A DNA stretch of 64,000 nt from NCBI RefSeq assembly GCF_002280675.1, contig NZ_NCEN01000009.1, positions 46,294 to 110,293 of the forward strand, written 5' to 3'. The notes beneath the pieces were generated by a model, which saw only the letters and a list, made by a program, of their open reading frames with translations, ran no database searches and was not told where the DNA came from. How positions within the stretch are numbered: position 1 is the stretch's first letter; each line of letters opens with the position of its first letter. This document shows positions 35,128 through 43,350 of the stretch, in pieces. Both the position numbers and the translations under genes were made by a program. The DNA comes from Novosphingobium sp. 32-60-15. GTDB taxonomy: Bacteria; Pseudomonadota; Alphaproteobacteria; Sphingomonadales; Sphingomonadaceae.

Positions 35128-35733
35128 TCAAACAGACCCGCGCCGACCCAGTATGGGTGACATCTCGCTGGCCAATTGATCTTCGATAAACGGCACCAGC
35201 GCGCTTTGCACGTCCGACACGCCAATCACCTGGACATTCAGATTTCCCGGGATGTCGTTCGGCCAGTAATTGAGATGGATTGCGAAAGTGGCCGGGTGCG
35301 CCTCGGTCAAATGCTGGCGGATACGTTCAGCCGCCTTTTCAGATTTTCCGATATAGAGGCAGCGACTGCCGATATTGCGCTTGCGCTTGTTGACCCGTGC
35401 AAATGCGCGGCGTTCCGCCGCCGGCAACGCTTTATTCCGCGCCTTGTTGCCATCAACAACATCGTAAACACGGTCGAGCGGAACGGCATCATCGAAGCAG
35501 ATCGCATAAACTGCCATTTGTTTTTTGCCCAGACGCTCGGCGATGGCATTGCAATGCTCATCCATTCGTGCGCTGCCGATGTCCGACATTGGAATGACCC
35601 ATTCAAACTGCGCCAGCAGAGTCCCTTGATCAAGTTGATCCGCCATGTCCCGCAAGGATGCCGCCGTGCGGCTTATCAGCCCGGCCATAGCCGGTTCAGC
35701 AGCGTCTTCCGGCAATTCGATCATCGTATCCAA
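35128..35733 (-). CDS. GIY-YIG-like protein (hypothetical)
   Basis: 201 residues (TTG 35733 with GGGAA upstream, or ATG 35724). AVYAICF (74-80) and CLYIGKSEKAAERIRQHL (125-142) resemble the GIY and YIG strands plus the conserved Arg helix. They are separated by about 50 residues, much more than usual. EDQLASEMSPILGRRGS at the end could provide the catalytic Glu. The N-terminal 70 residues are helical. Nuclease activity is inferred only; the YxG of the first motif is not exact. Confidence 0.55.
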   Translation of the reverse strand: MDTMIELPEDAAEPAMAGLISRTAASLRDMADQLDQGTLLAQFEWVIPMSDIGSARMDEHCNAIAERLGKKQMAVYAICFDDAVPLDRVYDVVDGNKARNKALPAAERRAFARVNKRKRNIGSRCLYIGKSEKAAERIRQHLTEAHPATFAIHLNYWPNDIPGNLNVQVIGVSDVQSALVPFIEDQLASEMSPILGRRGSV

Positions 35734-35794
35734 GATGAAATTCCCAATCTCTGTAAAAACTTGAACGATGGCCTAGCCGACAATCTCTGCCGTA

Positions 35795-36925
35795 TCACCC
35801 CTTCTTGAACGGCGTCCGCTCACCCAACAGCAACTGGTCCTGCGCAATACCTGCGCGTTCCTGTTTAAGGAAATCGGCGACCGCGCGGCGGAAACCGGGA
35901 TCAACGATATAGTGCGCTGACCATGTTTGCACCGGAGCATACCCCCGCGCCAGCTTGTGGCCACCCTGCGCGCCTGCTTCAACGCGGTTCAAGCCCAAGG
36001 CAATCGCCGCATCAATCGCCTGATAATAACACAGTTCGAAATGCAGGAACGGCTTGTCGATCAGCGCCCCCCAATAGCGTCCGTAAAGCGCATCTGCCCC
36101 GATGAAATTGATCGCGCCCGCCACTGCCTGACCATCCAGAAAAGCCAGCACCAGCAGCACCTTGTCGGCCATGCGCTCGCCAATCAGATCAAACGCCTCA
36201 CGCGTCAGATAGGGCCGCCCCCATTTGCGCGCGCCGGTATCCTGATAAAAAATCCAGAACGCGTCCCAATGCTCGGGCTTGATCCCGTCGCCCGTCAGCG
36301 CGCGGATCTCGACGCCATCTTGAGCCTTGGCGCGTTCCTTGCGCAGGTTCTTGCGCTTGTCAGATGATAGGACCGCCAGAAAATCGTCAAAACTGGCATA
36401 GCCGCGATTGTCCCAGTGGAACTGGATGTCGCTTCGCAGCATCCATCCGGCTTCTTCAAACAGCGGCAATTGCTCGGGCATGATGAACGTTGCATGCGCT
36501 GAAGACAGCCCGTTGTTTTCACACAATTGTTCGGCGGCGCGCAGCAGCGGCAGAGCCAGTTCCGGTTGATCCCCCACCAGCAACCGTGGCCCGGTGGCTG
36601 GCGTAAAAGGCGCCGCTATCTGCAACTTGGGATAATAGTCCCCGCCCGCACGTTGCCACGCATCCGCCCATGAATGGTCGAACACATATTCACCCTGGCT
36701 GTGGCTTTTCAGATAGGCGGGCAAAGCCGCCGCTGGCCTGCCATCTTCGCCTTCGATCACAATCGGCAGAGGCGACCAGCCACTGCGCGCGCCGACTGAC
36801 CGCGAATCTTCCAGCAGCTTCAGGAACGTGTGCGAAACAAACGGATTGCCACTGCCTGCCAGCCGGTCCCAATCCTCGGGGGCAATTTCCGAAACGGATT
36901 TGTAGATGCGCGCGGTGTAAGTCAC
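35795..36925 (-). CDS. GNAT-fold / peptidoglycan-bridge-type acyltransferase (DUF482)
   Basis: 376 residues from GTG 36925, chosen because it lies 8 bases after the GDPD stop; the open frame extends further. It matches the DUF482 (FemAB-like GNAT) family: EDWDRLAGSGNPFVSHTFLKLLE near the start, LSSDKRKNLRKERAKAQ in the middle, and GAQGGHKLARGYAPVQTWSAH at the end. The true substrate is unknown. Last gene of the divK-side minus-strand chain. Confidence 0.85.
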   Translation of the reverse strand: MTYTARIYKSVSEIAPEDWDRLAGSGNPFVSHTFLKLLEDSRSVGARSGWSPLPIVIEGEDGRPAAALPAYLKSHSQGEYVFDHSWADAWQRAGGDYYPKLQIAAPFTPATGPRLLVGDQPELALPLLRAAEQLCENNGLSSAHATFIMPEQLPLFEEAGWMLRSDIQFHWDNRGYASFDDFLAVLSSDKRKNLRKERAKAQDGVEIRALTGDGIKPEHWDAFWIFYQDTGARKWGRPYLTREAFDLIGERMADKVLLVLAFLDGQAVAGAINFIGADALYGRYWGALIDKPFLHFELCYYQAIDAAIALGLNRVEAGAQGGHKLARGYAPVQTWSAHYIVDPGFRRAVADFLKQERAGIAQDQLLLGERTPFKKG

Positions 36926-36933
36926 AGGCGCGC

Positions 36934-37713
36934 TTATGCCCCCAGCCCTGCACCCTCGGCAATAGGTCCATCGGCACAGTCGGTCGCCCGCGCAGCCAGT
37001 TCCGCCGACCGCACGGTCCACGTCAGCAACGGGAAACCACGCTTGCGCTGCGTGGCCGCAAACTTGCTGGGCAAATCGCGGATGTCCCAGGCCAGAAATT
37101 GCGGCTTGGCCTGCCAGAACGCCAGACGCCGCTTGATCCGCGCGGGCAGCGTTCGGCTGCCGTTCTCGGTCACCACCAACCCGTGCACGATATGCGGCGA
37201 ATAGCGGGCGAACCAGCGTGAGACACGCGGATCAAAGCTCATCACCGCCACCGGCCCGCGATACCCCTCAAGCGCCCGCCGCACAGCCAGGCACAGCGGT
37301 GCCGCACGCAATTCGCGCTTGGACTTAAGCTCGATCAACACAGACACCCGCCCCGCAACTTGCGTCAGGAATTCGCGCAGCGTGGGGATGCAATCATCGC
37401 TGCCGCTCAAACCAATCTTGGTCAACTGGTCCATGCGGAGATCAAGGACGGCGCCGGTCTGTCCGGTCAATCGCTCAAGTTCCCAGTCATGGAACACGAC
37501 GGCCTGCCCATCGGCAGTGCGCTGCACATCGCATTCGATGCCCAGCCCCCGTTCAATCGCAAGTGCAAAGCCGGTAGGCGAATTTTCTGGCACGCCGCCG
37601 CTGGAGCCAGCACCGTGAAGCCCGCGATGGGCATAAGTCACGCCGCGCAGCCAGCCTACGCGCGCCTGATCGGGCGGCGTGACAAAGAAACTGTCAAGCA
37701 GAGCGAATAGCAA
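36934..37713 (-). CDS. Glycerophosphodiester phosphodiesterase
   Basis: 259 residues. TIM-barrel GDPD motifs: AHRGLHG (catalytic His), ENSPTGF and GIECDVQRTADG (metal Glu and Asp), and VVFHDWELERLTGQTG (second His). It hydrolyses glycerophosphodiesters to glycerol-3-phosphate and an alcohol. There is an N-terminal hydrophobic patch (MLFALLDSFFV) but no clear cleavable signal, so it is probably cytoplasmic. It overlaps the ridA-like gene by 20 bases. Confidence 0.92.
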   Translation of the reverse strand: MLFALLDSFFVTPPDQARVGWLRGVTYAHRGLHGAGSSGGVPENSPTGFALAIERGLGIECDVQRTADGQAVVFHDWELERLTGQTGAVLDLRMDQLTKIGLSGSDDCIPTLREFLTQVAGRVSVLIELKSKRELRAAPLCLAVRRALEGYRGPVAVMSFDPRVSRWFARYSPHIVHGLVVTENGSRTLPARIKRRLAFWQAKPQFLAWDIRDLPSKFAATQRKRGFPLLTWTVRSAELAARATDCADGPIAEGAGLGA

Positions 37714-38161
37714 AGATCGCGTCGACTTCTACAGCCGCCCCCAAAGGCAAAACCGGAACACCTACTGCGCTGCGCGCGTGTTTGCCCGCATCGCCAAACG
37801 CCGCCACCATCAATTCCGAAGCGCCATTAGCGACTTTGGGCTGGTCGGTGAAATCCTTGGCCGAACTGATGAAAGCGCCCAGCTTTACCACGCGCTCTAC
37901 CCGATCGAGCGACCCAAGCGCCGCTTTGACTTGTGCCAGGATCATCAGCCCGCAAGCCTGTGCAGCGGCGTTACCCTTTTCCGTGCTGACGTCTTTGCCC
38001 AAGCGCCCGGTCACCAGCTTGCCATCGATGAACGGCAATTGACCCGAAACGTGCAGCAGACCACCCGCTTCAACCGTGGGCACATAGGCCGCCACAGGCG
38101 CCGCTGCCTGGGGCAACGCCAAGCCCAATTCCGTCAGCCGGGCTTCAACAGTATCGGTCAC
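37694..38161 (-). CDS. RidA/YjgF-family protein
   Basis: 155 residues from GTG 38161, which overlaps the HAD gene stop (GTGA). It carries LLHVSGQLPFIDGKLVTGRLG, QACGLMILAQVKAALGSLDRVERVV and RSAVGVPVLPLGAAVEVDAIFAI, features of the longer RidA subfamily. RidA removes reactive enamine/imine intermediates made by PLP enzymes; the subfamily here may have other substrates. The trimeric pocket Arg (RSAVGV) is kept. Confidence 0.9.
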   Translation of the reverse strand: MTDTVEARLTELGLALPQAAAPVAAYVPTVEAGGLLHVSGQLPFIDGKLVTGRLGKDVSTEKGNAAAQACGLMILAQVKAALGSLDRVERVVKLGAFISSAKDFTDQPKVANGASELMVAAFGDAGKHARSAVGVPVLPLGAAVEVDAIFAIRSA

Positions 38162-38787
38162 GCGTCTTCTCCATGCATTTGTTCGAGTATCCACGGCAGC
38201 GCCGCATCCCACTGGTCAATCCGCGCATGGGCATGGCCTGCCTGATGCGCGCAATCGATGTGCGGCGCAATCAGCGGTTCACCGCACAAGTGCAGCCGGA
38301 TCACGTCCGGCGTCAATTGCGAGACGGAATCATGGTGCTGCGGCAGGTCATCAATGAACAGCGCCCGTGTCGGGTTATATTCATCCAGAATGGCCTTGAG
38401 CGCTGGTCCCTTTGGCCCCTGATTGGTGAACACGCGGGCATTGATGCCAACATCGGCCAATTGCTGTGCGCGTGTTTCCCGGCGATGGTCATTCAGGTTC
38501 GTCAAAATTACGACATCTGCGTTTTCGGCAATCGTGTTGATGCCCGCCACTGCACCCGCAATCGCTTGCTGGCGGTACATTTCGGTATCGAAAAAGCGGT
38601 TCAGCAGGGTCCAGATTTCCTCTGTCGGCACCGCTGTTCCATCTTTGGCGTAGCGCAGCGCCTTGGCGAAGTCGGCGTTTTCCATCAGGAAGGTCACGCC
38701 TTCCTTTTCAGCCAACCAATCGCGGAACGGGGCGACCATGTGCAGCAGCACCTCGTCACAGTCGCTGATGATCAAGGGGCGGCTCAT
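38158..38787 (-). CDS. HAD-superfamily hydrolase
   Basis: 209 residues. Motif I IISDCDEVLL gives the nucleophile Asp9 and Asp11; motif II is VILTNLNDH (Thr); motif III Lys is in QGPKGPAL; motif IV is FIDDLPQHHDS. It should be a Mg-dependent phosphatase; the substrate is unknown. It overlaps DUF3572 upstream (ATGA) and ridA downstream (GTGA), so the chain is tightly coupled. Confidence 0.88.
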   Translation of the reverse strand: MSRPLIISDCDEVLLHMVAPFRDWLAEKEGVTFLMENADFAKALRYAKDGTAVPTEEIWTLLNRFFDTEMYRQQAIAGAVAGINTIAENADVVILTNLNDHRRETRAQQLADVGINARVFTNQGPKGPALKAILDEYNPTRALFIDDLPQHHDSVSQLTPDVIRLHLCGEPLIAPHIDCAHQAGHAHARIDQWDAALPWILEQMHGEDA

Positions 38788-39014
38788 GCTAAATCCTTTC
38801 GGGCGGCGATGATGGCCGCAGGCGAAATGTCGAGTGCCGCTGCCGCATTGACAAGGTCTGCCTCGTGATTCGCCAGAAAATCAAGAACTGCGCCCAAAAT
38901 CGCAGGCTCTGCCAGACCGGCGCGCAGTTCCTCGGGCGTCAGTCCGGTCAGGCCGAGGAAACGCTCGGCCCGTGGGCCATCGGACAGCACCCAGCCGAGG
39001 GCCTGAAGGGCCAA
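38784..39014 (-). CDS. DUF3572 protein
   Basis: 76 residues from a TTG at 39014. LQALGWVLSDGPRAERFLGLTGLTPEELR and AILGAVLDFLANHEADLV fit DUF3572, a small alphaproteobacterial family often beside divK. There is no in-frame ATG upstream; the open frame continues past 39070, so the true start could be an ATT or another codon. The function is unknown. First of five coupled minus-strand genes. Confidence 0.82.
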   Translation of the reverse strand: MALQALGWVLSDGPRAERFLGLTGLTPEELRAGLAEPAILGAVLDFLANHEADLVNAAAALDISPAAIIAARKDLA

Positions 39015-39122
39015 TGCGGATGAATCAGGCGTGGAAGCGGGCTCGCGAATGATTGTCAGGGCCTTTCTCGGGCAATATGGGTGCGACCGAAGGCGGCAAC
39101 TGGATGCCGTTCAGGAACACGA

Positions 39123-39491
39123 TTGTCAGTGGCAAAAAGAATTCTGGTTGTCGAGGACAACGACCTCAACCGCAAACTGTTCTGCGACCTGTTGCGCGCC
39201 AACGGGTTCGAGGTTGAGCCTGTGGCCGATGGGCGCGAGGCAATTGCGAAAACGCGCATGTTCATGCCCGATCTGGTGATCATGGATATCCAGTTGCCCG
39301 AAGTTTCCGGCATGGATCTGATCACCGCAATCAAGGCCGACGACGAATTGAAAGCCATCCCGATTCTGGCGGTCACCGCTTATGCCGGCAAAGGCGATGA
39401 AGAATCGATCCGCGATGCAGGCGCCGAAGGTTATTTGGCCAAACCCGTGTCGATTGGCCCGTTCATGGTGGCGGTGAACAAGCTGGTCTGA
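39123..39491 (+). CDS. divK: Single-domain response regulator DivK
   Basis: 122 residues from TTG 39123, which has AGGA 6 bases upstream; GTG 39129 is possible. A stand-alone receiver: ILVVEDNDLNRKLF (acidic pocket), phospho-acceptor Asp55 (VIMDIQLPE), Thr in AVTAYAGKGDE and Lys in YLAKPVS. DivK controls cell-cycle polarity by binding DivL, DivJ and PleC. In Caulobacter pleD follows divK; here a Pycsar-effector-like gene is convergent 4 bases away. Confidence 0.93.
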   Translation: MSVAKRILVVEDNDLNRKLFCDLLRANGFEVEPVADGREAIAKTRMFMPDLVIMDIQLPEVSGMDLITAIKADDELKAIPILAVTAYAGKGDEESIRDAGAEGYLAKPVSIGPFMVAVNKLV

Positions 39492-39495
39492 CACA

Positions 39496-40038
39496 TCACT
39501 GCGTCAAAGCTGTGGCGTGTTCGATCATGAAGGTGATTACCGTCAGGCACAGCCCGGCCATGAAGCTTTTGTAGGCATAAGCAAGGTAGCGATACTTCTT
39601 GCGCTGCAGAACTTGCCCGTTCTGATAGACATCGTGGAGCATCATGCGGAAGACGGTCTCGTCCGAATGCAGTTCGGCCAGCACCTCGTCTGTCCACGCG
39701 GCCTCGTCCATGTGCGTGAAATAGCCGAAGAACAGCTTGTTCGGCGCGCCTTCACCAACCTTGGCCGTATTAGGCCCGCTGACCGAAGGCAAAACGGCGA
39801 ACACCGCGCACAACGCCGATATGAAGGCAAAGCTGGCCAAAACGCCCAGCGACCAAGGCATCGCGCCGTTTCGGGCCTGCCCCACCGCAATCGTGAACAC
39901 CACAAACGTCGCGCCCATCAAAATCGATGCCTTGGTATCGGCCATCTGGCTTAGCGTGACGTTGATTTGCTGGGTGGTGCGGACAAGATGGATGGCCTGG
40001 TTGGAAAAGCTGGCGGGCTGCCCCCTCATTTCTGGCAT
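39496..40038 (-). CDS. Pycsar effector (PycTM / DUF5706)-like membrane protein
   Basis: 180 residues. An N-terminal helix with QQINVTLSQMADTKASILMGATF (21-44) enters two membrane segments (about 38-54 and 63-84). A cytoplasmic domain (about 88-148) with KLFFGYFTHMDEAAW and HSDETVFRMMLHDVYQNGQVLQRKKYR follows, then a third segment (151-171). This order matches the PycTM effectors of Pycsar defence, which open membranes on binding cCMP or cUMP. No PycC cyclase is adjacent, so the role may be housekeeping or defence by an orphan. Confidence 0.75.
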   Translation of the reverse strand: MPEMRGQPASFSNQAIHLVRTTQQINVTLSQMADTKASILMGATFVVFTIAVGQARNGAMPWSLGVLASFAFISALCAVFAVLPSVSGPNTAKVGEGAPNKLFFGYFTHMDEAAWTDEVLAELHSDETVFRMMLHDVYQNGQVLQRKKYRYLAYAYKSFMAGLCLTVITFMIEHATALTQ

Positions 40039-40190
40039 GGTCTTCCCTTCGGGTTTTGCCCATAATCTTCAGTTAATCGGGGATGGCATACACCGGCTGC
40101 GCTTGACAAGCAGGGGCAATCGCCGCTTTTCCGCCTTAATCGTCTGGCAGGGGCTAATCGCCCAAAGGCTGCCCGTTGGAGAAGAAACAC

Positions 40191-40430
40191 ATGGATCGCG
40201 CCGCAACTGCCGAAAAGATCGCCGAACTGATTGAACCTTTTAACAAAAAGGGCGTCGCAGTTACCGAAGCGACCACGTTTGCCGGCGATCTGGAATGGGA
40301 CAGCCTGACCGTGATGGACTTCGTTGCCGCCATCGAAGACGATTTTGACATCATCATCAGCATGAACCAGCAAGCTGAAATTGAGACATATGGCCAACTG
40401 ATCGACGCGGTGACAAAACTTCAGGGTTAA
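40191..40430 (+). CDS. Acyl carrier protein, sphingolipid-associated
   Basis: 79 residues; GGAGAAG precedes ATG 40191 by 6 bases. The phosphopantetheine Ser38 lies in LEWDSLTVMDF; the four-helix pattern with acidic loops is ACP-like. It lies 37 bases before spt, so it probably delivers the acyl chain to serine palmitoyltransferase, as reported for ACPs paired with SPT in sphingolipid-making bacteria. It is not the fatty-acid synthase ACP (no fabD/fabG/fabF neighbours). Confidence 0.9.
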   Translation: MDRAATAEKIAELIEPFNKKGVAVTEATTFAGDLEWDSLTVMDFVAAIEDDFDIIISMNQQAEIETYGQLIDAVTKLQG

Positions 40431-40467
40431 CCCCCCGGTTGCCGGTGGCAGAGGATAACACAAGCGC

Positions 40468-41667
40468 ATGACCGACCTTTTTTCGAAGTTTGATCCCCTG
40501 ATCGAACAGCGCCGCGCGCTGCTGGCAGGCGGGGTTGAAGATCCGTTCAATCTGGTGATGGAACGCGTGATCTCGCCCACTGTCGCAGTGTGCAACGGGC
40601 GCGAGACGATCCTGCTCGGCACTTACAATTACATGGGCATGACCTTTGACCCCGATGTAATTGCGGCAGGCAAGCAGGCGCTTGATGATTTCGGCGCTGG
40701 CACCACCGGCAGCCGCGTGCTGAACGGCACATATGCCGGGCACCGCGCCTGTGAAGAAGCGCTCAAGGAATTCTACGGCATGGATCATGCCATGGTCTTC
40801 TCCACCGGCTATCAGGCCAACCTTGGCATCATCAGCACGATTGCGGGCAAAGGCGATTACATCGTGCTCGACATCGACAGCCACGCCTCCATCTGGGACG
40901 GCTGCAAGATGGGCGATGCCGAAGTCGTGCCGTTCAAGCACAACGACATCGTGGCCATGGAAAAGCGCCTCAAGCGCATTCCCGAAGGCGCGGGCAAGCT
41001 GGTCATTCTTGAAGGCGTCTATTCGATGCTGGGCGATATTGCCCCGCTCAAGGAAATGATCCGCGTCGCCAAGGAAAACGGCGCGATGGTGCTGGTTGAT
41101 GAAGCACACTCGATGGGCTTCATCGGCCCCAACGGGCGCGGCGTGGCCGAAGACCAGGGCTGCCTTGAAGACGTCGATTTCGTGATCGGCACATTCTCGA
41201 AGTCGGTCGGCACGGTTGGCGGCTTCTGCGTTTCGAACCACCCCAAGTTTGAAATCCTGCGCCTTGTCTGCCGCCCTTATGTGTTCACCGCCTCATTGCC
41301 ACCCAGCGTTGTCCACACCGCCGCCACGTCCATCCGCAAACTGATGCATGGCAAGGCCAAGCGCGACAAGTTGTGGGAAAGCTCGCGTGTCCTGCACAAG
41401 GGCCTGCGCGATCTGGGCTTCCAGCTTGGCACGCCCGAAGCGCAGAGCGCGATCATCGCGGTCATCATGCCCGATCTGGAACGCGGCGCCGCCATGTGGG
41501 AGGCGCTCCTGCATGAAGGACTGTACGTCAACCTTGCCCGCCCGCCGGCAACGCCTGCGGGCATGACCCTGCTGCGCTGCTCACTATGCGCCGAACATAC
41601 CGCCGATCAGGTGCAGACCATCATCGGCATGTTCGAACGCGCCGGCAAGGCTGTCGGGATCATCTGA
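40468..41667 (+). CDS. spt: Serine palmitoyltransferase
   Basis: 399 residues, PLP alpha-oxoamine synthase. The PLP Lys245 is in GTFSKSVGTVGG and the ring-stacking His139 in DSHASIWDG; VDEAHSMGFIG holds the Asp. It joins L-serine and an acyl thioester to 3-ketodihydrosphingosine, the first step of sphingolipid synthesis; sphingomonads use glycosphingolipids in place of LPS. From memory the S. paucimobilis enzyme numbers these residues Lys265 and His159, a constant offset of 20. The spt stop overlaps the SGNH gene by one base. Confidence 0.95.
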   Translation: MTDLFSKFDPLIEQRRALLAGGVEDPFNLVMERVISPTVAVCNGRETILLGTYNYMGMTFDPDVIAAGKQALDDFGAGTTGSRVLNGTYAGHRACEEALKEFYGMDHAMVFSTGYQANLGIISTIAGKGDYIVLDIDSHASIWDGCKMGDAEVVPFKHNDIVAMEKRLKRIPEGAGKLVILEGVYSMLGDIAPLKEMIRVAKENGAMVLVDEAHSMGFIGPNGRGVAEDQGCLEDVDFVIGTFSKSVGTVGGFCVSNHPKFEILRLVCRPYVFTASLPPSVVHTAATSIRKLMHGKAKRDKLWESSRVLHKGLRDLGFQLGTPEAQSAIIAVIMPDLERGAAMWEALLHEGLYVNLARPPATPAGMTLLRCSLCAEHTADQVQTIIGMFERAGKAVGII

Positions 41668-42434
41668 TGCGCAAAGCATGGCTGGCGCTGGCGCTGGTTG
41701 CAACGCCAGTCTGGGCACAAAACCGTCCGGCAGCGCCAGCCGCCGTTGCCGAAGGGATGAGCGATAAGCCCTGCTCCGTGCAGACGCAGGGTTTCCACGC
41801 GGGCCACCCTTATGTGCGCCAGAACGATTGGGCGTGGCTGTGCCGCTATGCCGAAGCTGACAAGCAACTCGCCCAAGCACCACGCGTCGTATTCATTGGC
41901 GATTCGATCACCGAAGGCTGGGTTGGCCTTGCGCCATCGCTTTTCGTCAGCGGCGCAATCGGGCGCGGGATCAGCGGACAAACCAGCCCGCAGGTGCTTG
42001 TGCGATTCTATCAGGACGTAGTGCGGCTCCGGCCTAAAGTCGTGCACATCATGATCGGCACGAACGATGTGGCGGGCAATACCGGCCCGTCCAGCCCCGA
42101 GATGTACACCAATCACATCGCCGCCATGGTCGATCTGGCCCGCGCCAACGGCATTGCGGTAGTGATCGGCAGCATCCTGCCCGCCGCGAAGTTCCCGTGG
42201 CGGCCAAACATTGCGCCTGCATCGCAGGTCGTCACCCTAAACGCCTGGCTCAAAGATTTCGCAAAGACCCGCGGCGCTGTTTTCGCCGATTACCACAAAG
42301 CGCTGGTCAACGCCGAAGGCGGTATCAACCCCGACCTTGCCCCCGACGGCATCCACCCCAACGCCAAAGGCTATGCCGTGATGGAACCCATCGCAAAGGC
42401 TGCAATTGCCGAAGCGGAAAAGCGCCAACGTTGA
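41667..42434 (+). CDS. SGNH/GDSL-family hydrolase, exported
   Basis: 255 residues from ATG 41667. The signal peptide ends at VWAQ. Block I is VFIGDSITEGW (Ser), the Gly block is GAIGRGISGQTS, the Asn block is IGTNDVAG, and the Asp-His dyad is APDGIHPNAKGY. The family includes lipases and acetyl-esterases in the periplasm. Translational coupling to spt suggests a link with envelope lipids, perhaps deacylation, but the substrate is unknown. Confidence 0.88.
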   Translation: MRKAWLALALVATPVWAQNRPAAPAAVAEGMSDKPCSVQTQGFHAGHPYVRQNDWAWLCRYAEADKQLAQAPRVVFIGDSITEGWVGLAPSLFVSGAIGRGISGQTSPQVLVRFYQDVVRLRPKVVHIMIGTNDVAGNTGPSSPEMYTNHIAAMVDLARANGIAVVIGSILPAAKFPWRPNIAPASQVVTLNAWLKDFAKTRGAVFADYHKALVNAEGGINPDLAPDGIHPNAKGYAVMEPIAKAAIAEAEKRQR

Positions 42435-42464
42435 AGCGGCGCTAAACACCCCACCGCTCATTCA

Positions 42465-43277
42465 TCATTTCTGGCACTTTGCGCAAAAGAACGTCGAACG
42501 CCCGCCTTGCACCACGCGTTCTACCGTGCCGCCGCAGGTACAGGCTTCACCCTCGCGCCCGTAAACGCGCCAATCCCTCGCAAAATAGCCCAACTCGCCG
42601 CTGGGGCGGGCGTAATCACGCAAGGTTGATCCGCCTGCTGCGATGGATTCGTTAAGGACATCGCGGATGGCGGGGACCAACTGGGTGAGCGCCTTGGCGG
42701 AAACTTTGCCGCCCGCGCGCTCGGGGTGAATGCCCGCACGGCCCAGCGCCTCGCAGACATAGATATTGCCCAAACCGGCGACGATCCGCTGATCGAGCAG
42801 CAGGAGCTTCACTGCCGAAATCCGGTCCTTGAACGCGGCTTTAAGGTGCGCCACAGACAGCCCGTCGCCCAAAGGTTCCGGACCCAGCGCAGCAAATTGC
42901 GGCCAGACTTCGAGCGTGGGAGTATCGACCAGATCAACCGACCCGAAGCGGCGGGCATCATTCAACGCCAGAACCCGGCCATCCCCGGTTTCCAGCACCA
43001 GATGGTCATGTTTGCCGATATCATCTGGATCGATTCGCCAGCGGCCCGACATGCCGAGGTGGAACACCATTGTGCGGTCGCGGTCGGTGTGGATCAGGCC
43101 ATATTTTGCGCGCCGCGAAAGGCCGGTTACCCGCGCTCCTGTCAACGCTTGGGCCAAGTCCACAGGGAACGGACGCCGCAAATCGGCGCGATTAACCGCA
43201 ACGCGGGTGATAACCTGCCCGTCAAGCACGGTTGCAAGTCCACGGACAGTGGTTTCTACTTCTGGTAATTCGGGCAT
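42465..43277 (-). CDS. mutM: Formamidopyrimidine-DNA glycosylase
   Basis: 270 residues from ATG 43277, the position that gives the invariant MPELPEVET; after Met loss Pro1 is the catalytic nucleophile and Glu2 the proton donor. Lys near 57 sits in RRAKYGL. The C-terminal zinc finger CTCGGTVERVVQGGRSTFFC (CxxC-type Cys pairs) is intact. It removes 8-oxoguanine and cuts the strand by beta,delta elimination. It is divergent from ubiE, an order common in alphaproteobacteria. Confidence 0.97.
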   Translation of the reverse strand: MPELPEVETTVRGLATVLDGQVITRVAVNRADLRRPFPVDLAQALTGARVTGLSRRAKYGLIHTDRDRTMVFHLGMSGRWRIDPDDIGKHDHLVLETGDGRVLALNDARRFGSVDLVDTPTLEVWPQFAALGPEPLGDGLSVAHLKAAFKDRISAVKLLLLDQRIVAGLGNIYVCEALGRAGIHPERAGGKVSAKALTQLVPAIRDVLNESIAAGGSTLRDYARPSGELGYFARDWRVYGREGEACTCGGTVERVVQGGRSTFFCAKCQK

Positions 43278-43350
43278 AACGCCATCACCCCTAACACCCC
43301 CACCTAACACCCTTTGCCGTCCGGGCAATTCCCCACTAAAGGCGCAAGGT

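Noticed and set aside
37694..37713. 20-base overlap of ridA-like and GDPD genes as a frameshift or fusion
   Set aside because: Both reading frames are complete with their own starts and stops; it is an ordinary operon overlap.
40103..40131. TTGACA at 40103 as the acp-spt promoter
   Set aside because: The -35 is perfect, but no acceptable -10 lies 16-18 bases downstream (CTTTTC), so it is not listed as a feature.
40357..41241. 294-codon open frame antisense to spt
   Set aside because: A shadow of spt, whose PLP motifs are complete.
39496..42434. A complete Pycsar defence operon around the PycTM-like gene
   Set aside because: No cyclase gene is adjacent; neighbours are divK and sphingolipid genes. 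Only an orphan effector homologue is supported.
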